64,000 nucleotides of DNA from Dipylidium caninum (Eukaryota; Platyhelminthes; Cestoda; Cyclophyllidea; Dipylidiidae), in contig QEYB01000098.1 of assembly GCA_017562135.1 (NCBI GenBank), forward strand, positions 201,001 to 265,000. The letters run 5' to 3'. Position numbers and translations under genes: made by a program. Shown piece after piece: positions 24,901 to 39,900 of this stretch. Each line of letters begins with the position of its first letter. Positions within the stretch are counted from its first letter, which is position 1. The notes under the pieces are model-generated. The model was not told the origin of the DNA. It did not search any database and saw only the letters and a list, made by a program, of their open reading frames with translations.

Positions 24901-27900
24901 GAGTGCATAAAGTTTTTTATTTCAAATTATTTCTTCCATTCCCTCCTCTTCCTGGAATTTCCTCCATCTTCCAAAAGTCCATAAACATCTACTTTTTAAG
25001 CCATGAATTTTGGTCACGTCGAAAAGATAATTGTTTCATGATTATGCTTTAAACGATTTATTTTTGTTAGGAATCCCAATTCTATTGATAGAGGTTCTCG
25101 CCAAGTCTCCAGAATACCAACAGAAATATGTAATAGAAGAAAAGAACGAATTGTCTAAATGTATATCAACTGTTTGAATAAAATCATCACTTTGACGAGG
25201 CGCATCCCCAAGGTTAATTGCACTTATGAATGAATTTTGAACCGGCGAAACACACTTACGCATTTTGAATTCGGTTCTAGAATTTGAATGACCACAAATT
25301 TAAGAGGTTCTATACGCATATTTTTCAAAATAATTCCAAGTACTCCTCGTGAACACCCTTACAATTAGTCGAGTACTGTGAGACAGGGAGATTCGCCTCC
25401 TGTTAAGAGCTAATTTAAACGGCTAAAACGGTGGAGAGAAGTGCATATTGCTAATTCTCTTTACTCCCAGATCTCGGGCATGTCCCCACTGAAACCAGAA
25501 GAGCCATATTTGTGAAAAACGAGGAGTAAGGAATAAAATAATACTTCTTCCATTTACCCTCAGCATAGGTGGCGGAAGGAGAGTTAGGAGCGGAGGGTGG
25601 TGGTGGATGAGGCAGTGCTTGGTCAGCGATTACGGGGGTCATTGAGGAGGTGTGAGGAGGGCTGAGGCTTAGCCCCTCCCCTGCCCCTTCACAATTTCCC
25701 GTACCAATTAGAGCAGACGGCGGAGGCGGTCCTGATGGCACGAAGCCTGGTCGACCGCTGATAGACAGGCTTCGCAGCAAGGAGGCCATACCTCCCTTCG
25801 AAATAGTGGCAGTAGGTTGAGATAATTTGCGTCCTTCTGTAAAAGCAAGGTAGTTAGTTTGATTTAATCTCTCAGATTTGTGGCAAGATGTCAAGTATAC
25901 AAGTGGACTGAAACACACATCTCAAATCATTGTTAATAATAATTTACAGTTTTGTGTACTCCTAACTAATGTTACTGAAGTCATCCTAAGTGATAATGAA
26001 TCAGAAAAAAATGACCAAATGTGTTATCAAGAGTTGTCGGGTGAATGAATGAATGTAGGAAGCACGAAGACCCATAACAAGGCCTTGAAAAAGTCATTCA
26101 TAGACCTGGATGCAAGAGGAAATGAAGGCCTTTTGCTGAAATTAGGGCCAGCTTCATCCAGTTACGACCTGCTTTAAGCCAAGCAGGCGTAAACGCGCCC
26201 GCTAAGAAACTGGGCGGCCGGCCTAGTCACCGACAAGATGACTGTACCACGTACCCACGTGCTCACACGAAAAGTGAATTTTAGTGACTAAAGCGTGTGG
26301 TGCAGACAGTCCGAATTTGTTAGAAAGACAAACTTAGTGGATAGCGTAGCGTAAATACTCAACCAAAGGTCTTGCAGTTATAAAAGTTGGAAAACGAAAA
26401 AAACCGTTTGAATAGTTGCGCCTAGCAGGGTCACTCACACTAACTGCTAAGAAATGTAGACGGTCAAAGATCTATATAGTTTATCGAGCACCATTAGTGA
26501 TTTGATCTCAAGGGAACGATGGCAAACCTTTAAAAGGATGCCGACATGACAAAACTAGCATCCTTATGGCAGGAAGATATTTCAATCAGGAAAACAAGGG
26601 ATTAAATATCCCAGACACACAGTCTAGACGTCGGTTATAGCGAGTTTAGTGGAATACCTCAACAATTAGGGTACCTAAATACCAAGTCGATTAACTCGGG
26701 TGTTCCATTTGGAGGAATATGAGCTTTTCAAGACATTCAGGAGGATTCCCTTTTGCTAACAGTAAATCGCAAATCTTCCCTCGAAATGTCACATCGAGTG
26801 GATGAGATTTAGTTTTTTAGGATGGAGAAATGGTGAGAACGAACGACTACCCCACATTCTACCCGCCGTGTTCTCATGGTTAATGTTAGAAAAGTCATAG
26901 ATGTGAGCCATAATTTCAAATAGGAGATTACGTTTTGATGGCAAGTAGCGGCACTTTTATCGTCTAAGTATGCCTAAATCGCTCAAACAATCAACATCCG
27001 ACTGATACCTAATCAGACATTAATAGGACGTTTGTTCTGACCTGATGTAAAAGTACATAGAAACAGGAAGTTGTCTGCTAGCGTCGCAATGACCACAAGC
27101 CCTCTGGGACCCATCACGCTGGCAGTGTAGTAGATGGCACGTCTGAGGCAATGCGATGGGCCTTCTCTCCCTTTTCATTCTGCCCCTTCCAAATAGTGGT
27201 CTACAAACTCTTCCGCCGATACAAGGGAGCATCTTGAAAATGAAGCATAATGAAAATAGGGAGTTTGAGGTTGGAGTTCACGAAAAGACAATTAAGGAAT
27301 TGTTGCTCAAGTTGAAGGATCTTCAGTCGATTTTACTAGGTGACCAAGCTTAGTTCTTTTGACGCGTCTTCTCGAGACCGGCACGAATGACAGTTACCGG
27401 TGTAAGCACCTTCCTGTGTATTACTCCTACAGTGATCGTTACGGACGATAATGGGCTTGTTAAGGTGGTATATACACCGACAATTCATGTATAATAGCAC
27501 CTAAGAAAAGACCGGAGATGTAATCGGGGTGTTATTACCACGCCAATAACGCAGTTTGGTCACTTCTATTGTCTCGTGCGCGAAAACTCCACCTGACTTT
27601 ATTACTCCAGAAGGATGCAAAAAACGAAGCAGCAAACCAAGGCTAAGGCTGCAAGTTCATCAAGGTAATTTCATAAGCAGGAGTGTCGCTAGCCAAAGTA
27701 TCATGCCCCTTTAGTTCTTGTGTACACCAAAATAATTCCCTCCTAAATGGTCGTTTTTACCCTACCTTTTGGTGTTGCCCAGATGAAGAGTTAGGAGAAA
27801 GCAGATAAGAATGTTGTGCGTCAAAATGAGAGTACAGGCTTAAGAGACAGTTGAACAAAACGAGGTGCAAGACAAATGAGGGGGGAGGTTGGCTAAGACC

Positions 27901-30900
27901 GAGTTATAAGCGTAAATACTGCACTTAAAAGGTTGTTTTTGAAAGCGATTTCATCTTTAAATGACAGCCCATGGGCTAGAAATGGGTTTGAGTTGTAACA
28001 ATATTAGTGACAAAGCAGTTAACCATAGTGGAAAGGGAATGAACCTACCCTAACTGGACACGGGTTAGTGAGAGGATTTGAAGTACTTCCCTTCGCAGGA
28101 ATGAGGCGAGTAAACATATTAAGTGCTCTTAACTTTTAAGAAAAGTGGTTAAAGTGTATGATATTGTATCAGAATTCGCGATGTACGAAGTGAGAAGGTT
28201 GTCTTATCCCAGGAAAATTGTATTCGGACACATTTTTGCCCAATCTATTGTAAATGCCGCTAGTCGAAGCGATATATGATATAGGCTATGTACACATGTT
28301 ACAGTACGTAAATCTCGAGCCTCCTTTAAAGAGCTGATCCGGTGTTAATTTAACTGCCAAAGATAGTTTGAAGGCAGTTGTCAATGAATGAGCTCAATTG
28401 CCAAACCCTATAACGTGTTCATATCACCGAACCTAAACAGGCCAGTCAGGAAGTGAAGTTAAGTAAATGGCTATGTTAAGACAAAGGCACTGGATGGGGC
28501 GGCCATTTCGAAAAATCCCAGGAAATAAGAGGTAGCGTCATCACGGGTAATGACTAAGACTATGTGGGGTGAGTGGGCTAATCTCACGCGATGTGGGGAG
28601 GGGTTATAATTTATGGCAGCATGAAGACGAGCACAGGAGAAGAATGATATCATGTCTCCCACAGAAACAACACCGAAGCATCACATCATTGGTGGAAAGT
28701 TTTGTAGGCAGTGAGTCGTACACTCAGGATATAACCCCAGCGACATGTTTGCCTGTTGATTTTGCCGATTAGAAACTTTTTTTCAATTTTTATCTGGCGT
28801 TTAGCACATAAAAAACCAAGCGGTTTCTAGGCAGTGGCCTGGGATCAATTCTCAGTCATAAGTCATTTCAGAAAGAAAGCAGCGGAGCCGAATAGAAGTC
28901 GCATTGAAGCGTTTTACTGGATGTAACCCATATAATCACCCCTATTTGGATTAATGTTTGGGGATATTCCAAACACTTCTTAGAATTTCATAAGTTGAGT
29001 TCGAGGCATTTAGAGATTGGATTCACAAGTAGCTCCCTCTAATCACAATGTCTACAACTTCAGTTTGTCATCATGAGTCCCATAAAACGTGAGAAACAGG
29101 GGCCTGAAGAGGTGGAAAAACAGGATCAAGTCTTGCTAAACGAATTTAACCTCTGTGGGACTCATTAGAAGATTTGGAGTTAGTCGACACAGGGTTTTAC
29201 TACCCAAAAATCACGAAAGGTGAAAAGACGTTTGAGGCCTATTTGAACAAGAAAGCTCTAATACCTACTAACGCAGTTTAAATATTTAAAAATAGGCTTT
29301 AACAATGCGGATGCGGTGACCAAAGGATCTCTTTAGTTGGGTTTTGACGGAGCTTCATCATTAAAAGAAGACAAGTTAAATTGAATACATCGTCGAGAAG
29401 AGGACAGAAGAAAACGCAAGACCTTTACAGCTTATTAAGAGCTTATTGCAAAATAATGACAGATCATTTCATGAAACTCCTAGCGTTTACTTACTACAAT
29501 TACTATTTCGGAGGTTGATTATTCCACCATTAAGAAAAGGATGAATAAGAAGTGGTTTCACTTCATACTACACACTGAGATCAGTGCATCCCTAGAAAGC
29601 CATTCAAAACTCGAATTTCACGGCCATTGACCGGACTCTACCTACTTTCTTCATCAATTACGACCACATAAACATAAGTGGTGCGCATGGTGGAGTAAAC
29701 AGACACAAAAATTCGGTATTTGTGCCCTAATCACCCGGGCCGTTAAGTCGCAGCAGCACTCTACTTCTTCAAATCACATCGGCAATTCCTATAGGTTAGG
29801 GACCAGCAGAATGATGACCGAACAAAAACGATCGGTAGTAAAATGACAAAATCAACCTGAAACATGATAAATCGTCAAAACAAGTACTGATGATGATTAC
29901 TCAAGCAGACAGAACAGAATAAATTCTCAAGACTTTTCTGTGCTAATACGAGAAGAGTTCTATGCGATATCGTCAAAAAAGTCGTGAGATAAGACGGCAA
30001 GATGTAGAATATGTCGGAAGTTAGTAGAATTTACCGCCGAAAGAAAAATTTAACTTTACTTTTTTGACTTTAGTTAAAGCTATTCTGGGAATATTTTCGG
30101 ACCTCGTTCGTTACATTTCGATTCAAGTCAAAAATGATGATTGGTGCAAAAGAAAACTACAAAAGGAGAAGAGTAATAAGACGAAAACTACAAAACTTCA
30201 CATATAAGACCAGTTTTAAGTTCTATTATATGTATCGGGGTCCTGTAAAAAAGGATCGGCTTGGTCCTCAAGCTTCTCTGCGAAGCGCGAGACATGAGCG
30301 AGTGTGTCATTGATATGATCGCTTTTCCAGCCAAAATAAACACAGCTTTTGTGGATCATTTGCCACGAATGTTAACCGTCACCGGAAGGGCGACACTTTA
30401 CCGAGTTTTAGGATAGGAGAAATGATAATGGATGTGATTTGCCTAAATAGTGTCTGCATGGAATTAAAAATGACTAGCTCAGCAGAAAATAGTAATAAAA
30501 TCATAAACACTTAACCGGCCGGAAGTGACGGGAAAATGCGCACGAGTTGAAAGCACTTATTGAGATTAAGGCCGAGAGGGAGGGAGGAGAATTCGGTCGT
30601 CGCCTCCAAATAGTCAACAGGGGAAATAAAGCTACTCTATAAAACTATAAAGTTGCATACAGGCAAATTTCTGTTCAAAAACAGTGATTAGTATAGCAAC
30701 TTTTTAAAAAAATGACTTCGATCTGAAATGACCCCGATATTGTCGAATGTAAAACACACCTTGGGCATACGGTAGGCAAACGTGAGATCAGCAAATTCTA
30801 CGCAAAATTGAAGATAATAATCCTGACGCCGCACGAAAATAACAATGGCAGTTTAAACATAGTCATACTTCCCTAAAAGCAAGAGGTTGATAATCAAGCA

Positions 30901-33900
30901 TTGAAGGTGTTAAGAACAGGCAGATTACCTAATTCTTAGCAGTCTTAGTGATAAGTAGCTATAACAAGATCAACTGACTAGACCGTAAATAAACTTTTCG
31001 TGGATACCGCCAAGAAGTATGGAAGGCATTGCGATGCAGAAGGAATAAGTAGAATTTTTCGCAGACTTCACTGCTATCGTTTAATAGGTTCGTCATAGCC
31101 TTAAATTACGGAATAAGATACATTAGTTTATCAGTGTAGAAACATCTACTTAGTTCAATGGCACACAAGATGGAGGGAACATGGACATCTGAAAAAAACA
31201 CATTCTGTGTCATTATGAATCCAAATCACAACATTGTTAGCAACCACCACGTGATTAATGAATGGCAATAGTTGAAATTAGAGAAAATAAGAAAAATAAA
31301 CAATGCAACGAGGAAATTTCGGGAATAATGCGGCAATAATTATTATTCAGTATCGAGTAAACAAGTATTTGCGATATCCAAATTCTCAAATTACAAAAAT
31401 AAGAATGTTCCAAATAAAAACCCTACTGGCGATAAGCGTTAGCAACGACAGTGTCACAGAGGATGCTAACGGTAAAAATTACTCCCACTCAATCCAGTGT
31501 ATGACCAAAACAACCTCCGAAATTGTAACATCCCATCACAAAAGATGAAAGACAAAATTTTAGTTGATATGACACGCTTTAAGACAAAAACAAACACGTC
31601 AGACACTGTATCCCAACGAAATGCAAATAAAGAACCAATGAAAAAATTGTTTATTCACCTGATTGGTTGTCGTAGAACGGGTGGGCGGAATTACTAAGAG
31701 GAGGCGTCTCGGCACGAGAATGATTGGAGGCGGATTTAGGGGCTCCTCCCACCCCCCTCTGTGCTGCTGCCTGAAGTTTACTAATGTTCGTGTACACCGG
31801 AGGAGGAAGTGCCTGATTGGGGTAGAGGATAGACTTTTCTGAAAGAGAAGAAAAACCGCAATGTGCACGAATTCATGTTTTTTGACCTTGGAATGTGTGG
31901 TGATTTCCTAAACATCTTCACATTAGTATTAACTCCGACATCTTCACAGCTCTGGAAGCCGGAAAGACACGAAATGATCATTATGAGTGTAGGATGAATG
32001 GTTGCCGTAGCTAAATATGTTGGAGTGTAAAAGGTTAAGCTGATGTAAAATATTTTCTTTTTGAGGAGGACAGAACCCTTAGCTAATCGAGAAAGGAAAG
32101 GAATTAGTGAACCAGAGCGTCTGGGCAGTGGGGCTCGACGTTTATTCATGATCTTGGTAAGGTCAAGGGAGGGGATAACCTCCAACCGGTTTATCGGACC
32201 GGAATTCAAACCTTGATACAACGAATTAAGTAATCCAATAATTAGTGTATGTAACAAAGAAACCGGATTTATAGATGCCTAGCTAAATGGTGCACATTTA
32301 AGCCGCGAACGAGTGCAAATGCAGCCAACTTATTGCCTCATCCTTCTGACCCATCCATCATTCACCATTTCAGCACACCTCGTCATCAGGTGAGTCATCA
32401 TAGGCAAAGAAAATCACATCTACCAAAAAAAGAACTGTCGGCCGACTACGACAACGACAAATGCAGAGCTGAAATTCGATGAAATGGTAAGATTGAAGTG
32501 GTGGTTCGAGTTTTGCGTAGCTCAGATTCCGTGTACGCCCTATGGGCAATCTCGAGCAAAAATCACACCCATACGCATACCAAGGGGTGACCGATAGTGA
32601 AAGAACCATCAAAGATTTCAAATATCCTATCCAGACGAAGCTGCAGTAGTTTTCTTTCCAGCTTCCAGGGCATCAATCAACTCTTTCGTAATTAATTTTA
32701 CCGCGTATTCACATTCGATGGAAAGGCGTAAATGTAATGCTGCTTCACACATTACTCTGAAATAAATCAACTGTGCTTCTTGAAACAATCAATGTTGACA
32801 AAAAAATCATCTCTTCGTCAAGAAACAAGAACACTGAGAAATTTCGACCTCAAAGGGTGATATCGCTAAGCAAAAGAAAAAAGGGTTTATACGTGGATAC
32901 AATAATGCGAATGGTCACATAAGAAAACGTAACACTAAGGGTCAGATAATTGGACATTCATCAGGAAATCGAATACCGTTTCTTTATCAAACGCGTTTAC
33001 AATTTAATCCAGCCCCCTCGAGGATCTAAAATGCAGCATATATGGTTTGTACGTTTAAAGTCGCCCTTTCTGTCTGTAACAGAATTCGTGTAACCACGAT
33101 TGGGCCAAAAGTATTCCACACATCTGATTGTAGGCTCATGTTAAAAAATGGGCGTGTAAAATGATGCGACGTCGGTAGGAAATTTATTAAATCAGTTCGC
33201 GCACAGCATGATTGAAGACTAGTAGAAAGCCGGAGATATCGAGTTATTCTAGTGTCTTCCAAGCGGAACAAACTTAGGTGTTCTCAAGTTATAAATGAAA
33301 TAAGGAACGAACTAGAGAGTTGGCCAAAAGATGCCTGAAAACCATTACGGTTGCAAATAAAGTGGCAAAAAAGTTGAGAGCTCTAAAGTGAGACTATGAA
33401 GGATTTCAAATGCGTAGTTGGCGTATCGCGAAATCGTTAACAGATCCTCCCTACTTCACCCATGGATCGGCCACATGGTCGGAGAGTACCTGATTGTTTA
33501 CGACTGGAACGACGGATTCATGCAATCCCAAAATCGAAATGTGCAAGTGCGCAAAAGGTTAAACATAATGAAAACTCATAAAGGTGCGGGACGGTCCGGT
33601 TTTTTGACTACCACCGTCGCGGGAGGACGGGAGAAAAAGGCAAGCTAATAATTATTTAAACCAGGTGCATAATAATAAAACACAGCGTTTTGAGAGGCCG
33701 TATTAAGGAATCCGTTCAAAGGATTCTTCTGCTTTTGAGCAAAAATAAGTAGAAAATAATTTTTATTAAGAGGCGCGGATATCATTGGGCGTAAATAAGC
33801 ACAGTAGGGAAGATTGGACGAATGTTTCGACCCACTATAACGCACTAAGGTGGGTGATATAGAGGGAAGGTTGGCAGTACACTCGAAGAACCAGTGCTAA

Positions 33901-36900
33901 ACACATATTAGAACTGTGTAGGTAGGGTCATTCCAAGGTCAGAGGAGGTTCATATGTGTGTTTTCGTTCAGCGGCAAAGAGGAAAAAAGAACCATTCTGA
34001 AATCACATTGGAGTAGGTTTTCGAGGAATCCATGGATCTGTCAGTAATAACTTTAGAGCTACCCAATAAGTATTAGAAGGAGGTAGTTATGACAGCTAAC
34101 AGAATTCATGTCATGATCTAGATGTCGTTTTTCCATGTCTGAAACCGGTAGCAAACACACCAAGAAAGTCATTGTGTATGCAATTTTTCAGAAATCATTC
34201 ACGATGAATTGTTCGAATTTAGTCACATCGTTAAGACATTATACTGTGACCTACTCAAGCAAAAGAAGAAAGAGTTATTGGCAAAACGATTTGCTTTGGT
34301 CAATTATAAAAAAATTATCCCTCCATTAGAATAACGCGAGGCCTAATGCTGCAAAAGGAATAGAGGTAAAATTAAAGAGTTTGAAGTTGAACTTTCACCT
34401 TATTCACCAGATCGGATTACCATCTTTAACAATGTTGATGAAGTGTAAACGCACGTGGAAGAGTTCTCAACACAAAATCGAAAAATTTTACAGAAAAAGA
34501 AAGGAAGTGAATAACTGCCTATACGTTGGCAAAAGGCACTAAGAAGCGATGGAACTTACTGTGCTGACAAAATGACAGGACTTCTTTAGTGTTTTTCGTC
34601 AACAAGAACGCGTTTAATTACTTTTCGGTTTACCTAATGCAACTATTCATGACAAGATTAAAGCAATGATTTACCCATAGCAGCAGCTACCGAAGTTACA
34701 GCCTTATTGTTAGCCGCAGTACCCGATGAAGAAGTTTGAGATGGTATCCCGGCCTCCAAAGTTTCATCGTTGTCATCGTCCTCGGTAAGACAACCTTCCG
34801 TAGTCGCACCATCCTCTTCTTCCTCTTCTTCATCTTCGTCAGGGTTGTTATTCAACAGACTAGCATGAACGAAACCACTGTCGGCATTTATTTCACTCGA
34901 AGCGTTTGGTGACATTGAGTCTGCCGCGGATGTAAGACCTTAAGAGTGAGGAGGAGTGGAGGAGGGAATGAAAATGTTAAAGTAGTCCATTTAAAAAAAA
35001 ATTTGCTGTAAAAAACGTCCAGAAGAAGCACGAATGTCCTAACAATAGTTAGCAATAGGTATTCTTGGGTGGGAACTTCGATTCTGCAGTAATATAAGCC
35101 ATGGAGCGATATGATGTTATCCAACACATGTTAGGCAGTCAACGACGTTAAAGTCAATTTTGATGAATTTTGCAGTTCTAACTTGTTTCATATTCCACGA
35201 AGATAATGGATTAAGACCAGATTAGTAAAAAGACAGAATCACCAGGAACGGTGTCACAGTTGATGGGGAGGAGTCCAAGGGAGGAAGAAGAGGAGGCAGA
35301 ATGAATTGTCGGGGCTCCAGAGATGGACTGATTGTGATCGAAGAGACTTAGCGCGTCTCCGCCTGCGACACTGCCACCGCCCCCATTCAACAGAGACTCA
35401 GCTGCCTAAAAGGAGAAATATTTGTAAATTATTAAATACTTTAAAACCTCACAATCGATTTCCTAGGTTACGTTTTAAACATGATGGACGCTAGTGGGCT
35501 GACTAATAAATCGCTCAAAAAAGTGAAGCAATTATACTCTGCGGCCGAAGTACTAAGTCCCTCCGAAGGAATGTCGTGGCAGCAAATGGTACTTCAGTGA
35601 TCACAGTATGTTTGTTATTCACCGACTACTCAACTTTATGGATTCATTGAGGTCTCGTAAGTGGGCAAAGCTTTAAATATGAAAAATCAAACTTAATTCA
35701 TTTCTATTAGCCTGTCTACCAATACGCACTTTCCAATGCAAGATACAAATTTGACAGAGTTAGAGGAGTTGTGAATAATTCCAATGTTATACAACACTGC
35801 CAAATAGCGTATAGTGAGAATTTTCTACAAGAGGGACAGGATATTCGGTTAGGGATAATGTAATAGGCCTATTTGATAAACTCGCAAAATAGAAAAGCAA
35901 AAAGTGAGAGAAAGGCCAACCTCACCGCAAAGTTAACAGACATAACAACAAAAAATTACTTGTGAGGCCACGATTGTGACAAATCCACCAGGTCGAAAGT
36001 CTTAGTTATAACCTTGAATGTTAATGCATCAGAAATGTCCTCATAAAATGATCCGACAAAAGGATAATGAGTCAACTAGATGTTACGACGGAAATCAGGT
36101 CTCTACGAGAAAACAAACTTGCATTTGTCGAGGCATCAGGTAACACTCCCAAAGGTCAAACTCCTTCATATTTTATAGGTTAGTGCGTTAAATGTTTTGG
36201 AAAGTTGTATGTTTATTTATTCTATTTGCAATGACAATGTTTCTGGTAGTGTAAAGTAATTTAATCATCAAACATTTATGTGGTGTAGAGTGGGATTGTC
36301 GATTAGGAGTAAACTAGTGGAGGTTTACTCCTTTTCATTTTTACTGACTGATAAAGATGTAGCACGCTCCTAAATGGCGCATCTCCAGGTAGGTAAACTT
36401 CCACTTAATCACAAATTAAGCATTTTAAACAGTGCGTTGGCACTTTTTACTAGCAATAAGACGGAATTTTCAAAAGCAGAAGTAAGCCATATTTATATTG
36501 CATTTAAGGCAGGAATACGAAGTTGTAAACTATGATCTTTAACAAAGTCATCGATAAAAATAGAAACCAAAGCATGCGAAAAAATTTAAAAAAAAAACTA
36601 ATATAATATTAATTTTCAACGCCTGTACGACGATCTGTCTGCATTAAAGCAGTGTTTTCTGCACATATTATAATGAATTTTGACATGACTACCTCATTTT
36701 ATCTTATTTCAGAAATACTTGTACCCTATCTAATATTCTACAAAAAAATGATACCATAGAAGACCTATCTTTCCACTCCATACTTACCATATAGTTTGTT
36801 TCCTCTCAAAGAGAGAGTGCGTAAAATGGAGAAGAATACCTCTCCGACATAATTCCACATGTTGAATTATATCAATCTCGCCAATGAAACTGCATTCAGA

Positions 36901-39900
36901 AAAGAAAGGAGCGTTGAAAGTCCAGCTGTCACCTCGCGACAACGCGAGGTCTTAATACCAATAAACACTAACATGTCAGTAACAAATGACTTGCAAGGCA
37001 GAAGGATCTTCTTCAGAAGAAGAGGAAAGGCTGCTACTCTGTGGTCTTATACTGCCCAAGTGTTACCATTTGTCTAATTCACTAGCATGGAGTCAGACTA
37101 AACGGCTGCAATATTGGGTTTTACTACCTCGTCTGCCTACCCTCCCCCCCCACTCCCGTCCCGTTGCTCTCACCTCCCCTCTCAGGTAGTGACCGCTGAA
37201 TCTGTGCATGTTCTGCGCACACTACCTGCCTGAAACGGTTAAGATTTTGTTTGTAGGAGTGTTTGTCTATGACAACCTACCTCGTACTCCAGACAGGCTG
37301 ACTGGTGGACGATGAGACAATTTGGTTACTGATGAGTGAAGCTTGAATAAGTCCCCAATTTTTTTCTTTTGACCAGTTATCGAGCGAAACTCATAATAAT
37401 TGCCACCTCGGGCCGGGGATTAATGTTAATTCTGGGGTACAATGAAAGTAACATCTCTCAGTGTAGTCGGATTTCGGCCAAAGTGTTGCGTCCTAACGTC
37501 CGCGAAACCAAATAATGTTACAAAATGGACACGTATAAATATAAAAGGTAGTCACGTGAAACTGTGAATATTATCATCTCGGTCGCTTTTTGGGAACAGT
37601 TTACTTAAATATAAGTGTAATAAAAAGGGAACGGAAGGTCTGTCCTGGTATGCAAATATCGAGTTCTATCCAGCTATGGAATTAGTCAAAATGCTTTTAG
37701 TGTATTTCATGAGCAACAGAACGAATGTGAAATGCCCTCAAGGATGAGTTGCCCTATTAGCAAAGGCGTAAAAAACTGCAGACATCTTACTTTGACCAAG
37801 GCCAAAAAAGACAGAAATCATTGAGATGCACTTACACTAGGACTGCCAGGACATCCAAGACCAGCTGAAGTCGGATGTGGCGGTAGAGACGATTGTGAAT
37901 GTATTCGCGAAATTTCATCTGCATCAGGAGAGTGCAAAGTTGCGATGGATTCTGTATGGCCAAATAGACCTCCACCATCAGCCTCATTCGTAGAGGTCGA
38001 AGTAATGCTCAATGTGGAAGGAGCTGGTGCGACGGCGAAAGAAAGAGCAGCGGAACCGGTAGCAATGGTTGGGTCCAGAGGAAGGTTGCAATTTGAATTG
38101 ATGGTGGAGACGGAGGTTTGCGAAGAAGACACAGAGGAAGAACAACCAACCTTGACGAGAGGGGTTGAGCGCAGACGGAAAGTAGCGTCCGCGCCAGTAG
38201 ATGCGGGAGCATCAGCAACTATGATTACTGAATGCGCTGCTTGTATTTCTTTAAGGGCTTCCACCAGTGACCCCATTTCTGCTAACACGTTCAAATGAGC
38301 ATCCTAGTATAATCGAAGAACGTTATTCAGAAGGAGTGGGTCAAAGTTTTTAATATCTCACTCATGTCCGTATCAAAGCATTACAGAATAATGAAACAAA
38401 ATTCTCAGGTACGAAAGACAATGAACAGAACAAAAAAGTGCGTCAAAGACAAATCTCAAAACTTTCGAAGCTGTTACAACATCGTGACACTTGTGTGAGT
38501 AAAGTGATAGATCGAGAATCAATAGAAGGAAGGGAAATCAATCAGGAACCGTAAGCTAAGGCCATAGAGAAATAATTCAGCCCAAGTGTAATTAGAATCT
38601 CTGGCCAAATTGGAGTAGGAAGTTATTTAGCGGGAGAAGAAATTGCACACAAGTATCCAAAAGCACCATTTGCAATGTTTTCAACGATCATCCTCAGACA
38701 TGCGTTCATATACAATGCAACAACAGCGCGTAAGGGTATAAGTGACGTATAGCATAAAAGTGAAATACATTAATTACGGGATTTTATGATTCAGCAAAAG
38801 TCCATCACCTCAATGTATTTGTTGAGGCTGTTACTGGAAAAGCAAACATTTAGTTGGGAAGAAATGTAGGTCCGCGAGTAAAAGTATGGTCGCGAAAGTG
38901 TTTAATGCCTGCGAACATTAATTTCCACCTCACTGGAACCTTTTAACTTTTAAAGTGAAAGAGAATAAAATTAGCCTTAACATTTGGTGCGCTGAAATCC
39001 GCATGAAAATTAACCCAACAAGTTTGTTAACGAGGTGGATCAAACAAGCATTCTGTGAACAAAGAAACTTCCATACTGGAAACATCATCAGGTCAAATGA
39101 AACCTTTGCCATTTGGTGGGAAGTAATTTCAGGAAACTCGGCAAACATAGCGACATCAGACTTATTAGACACTATAAAAGACGTTCCTCGAATAGGAAAA
39201 GAGATCGAATGTACATTTATTTTTCACTGGTTCCAAAACACGTTTGAAAGTGTCCATCAAAAAGTCACTAAATGATTCCTGTCGCATTCCAAGAGCGTTC
39301 GTCGCACGGAAACTGTACTTAACGATCACTTAACATAAAAAGAAGTTCGAATGGAAAATGTCCTCATGGATTAAATAAACGATCATAGTTCTACCGTTTG
39401 TCACTGCGGTGGAAAAATAAAGTGTGCCTAATTTTGGACTAGAGAAGAGGTGAGTAATAAGAATTCGTAGCTAAAAAGCAAGTATTTTAAGGGTTTACCA
39501 AAAACTATTCTAAAAGGAGATAGTACGTTTTCGAAATTTCACGAAGATGACATTACTTGTCAGATAATCAAGAGAATAATCGGTTTGGTGAAAAGAGATG
39601 TGCGTTCATTTAGATAAATAAAACAGTGGAATTGACCCATTGTTTTCACCAAGTGCAGCCAAACAGGACGAAGCGAAATGGTCGACACAACGATAATGCT
39701 TATTCTGGCAAAACAAGTGGTCCAATTGATACCATAAGTGAATAAAAGTTTAGGGTTTTGAAGTAGAACAGTTGGTGCCCCATTTGAAACGAGAAATTAT
39801 GATAATCATCAGTGGGGACATCTATCCAATATATATGCGATATCCACCATAAAAAACGGAATTGGTATCGACAACTGCAACTGGCAGAACGACCAATGGG

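Noticed and set aside
27156..27353. Plus-strand 65-codon frame with a Leu/Lys-rich end
   Set aside because: Within an MTSS1 intron, no domain, no splice partners, length within chance expectation.
32364..32379. 16-nt plus-strand micro-exon-like segment between a TTTCAG and a GTGAGT
   Set aside because: On the strand opposite to the host gene, with no flanking coding exons.
36986..37189. 67-codon frame shared by repeats A and B
   Set aside because: Lies inside an intronic repeat, has no start context or domain, and its conservation is explained by the recent origin of the repeat.
37331..37392. Hammerhead-ribozyme-like core (CTGATGAG ... CGAAAC) in repeat copy B
   Set aside because: The two core boxes are about 45 nt apart, the bases next to them do not form stem II beyond one pair, and copy A has CTGATAAG in place of CTGATGAG.
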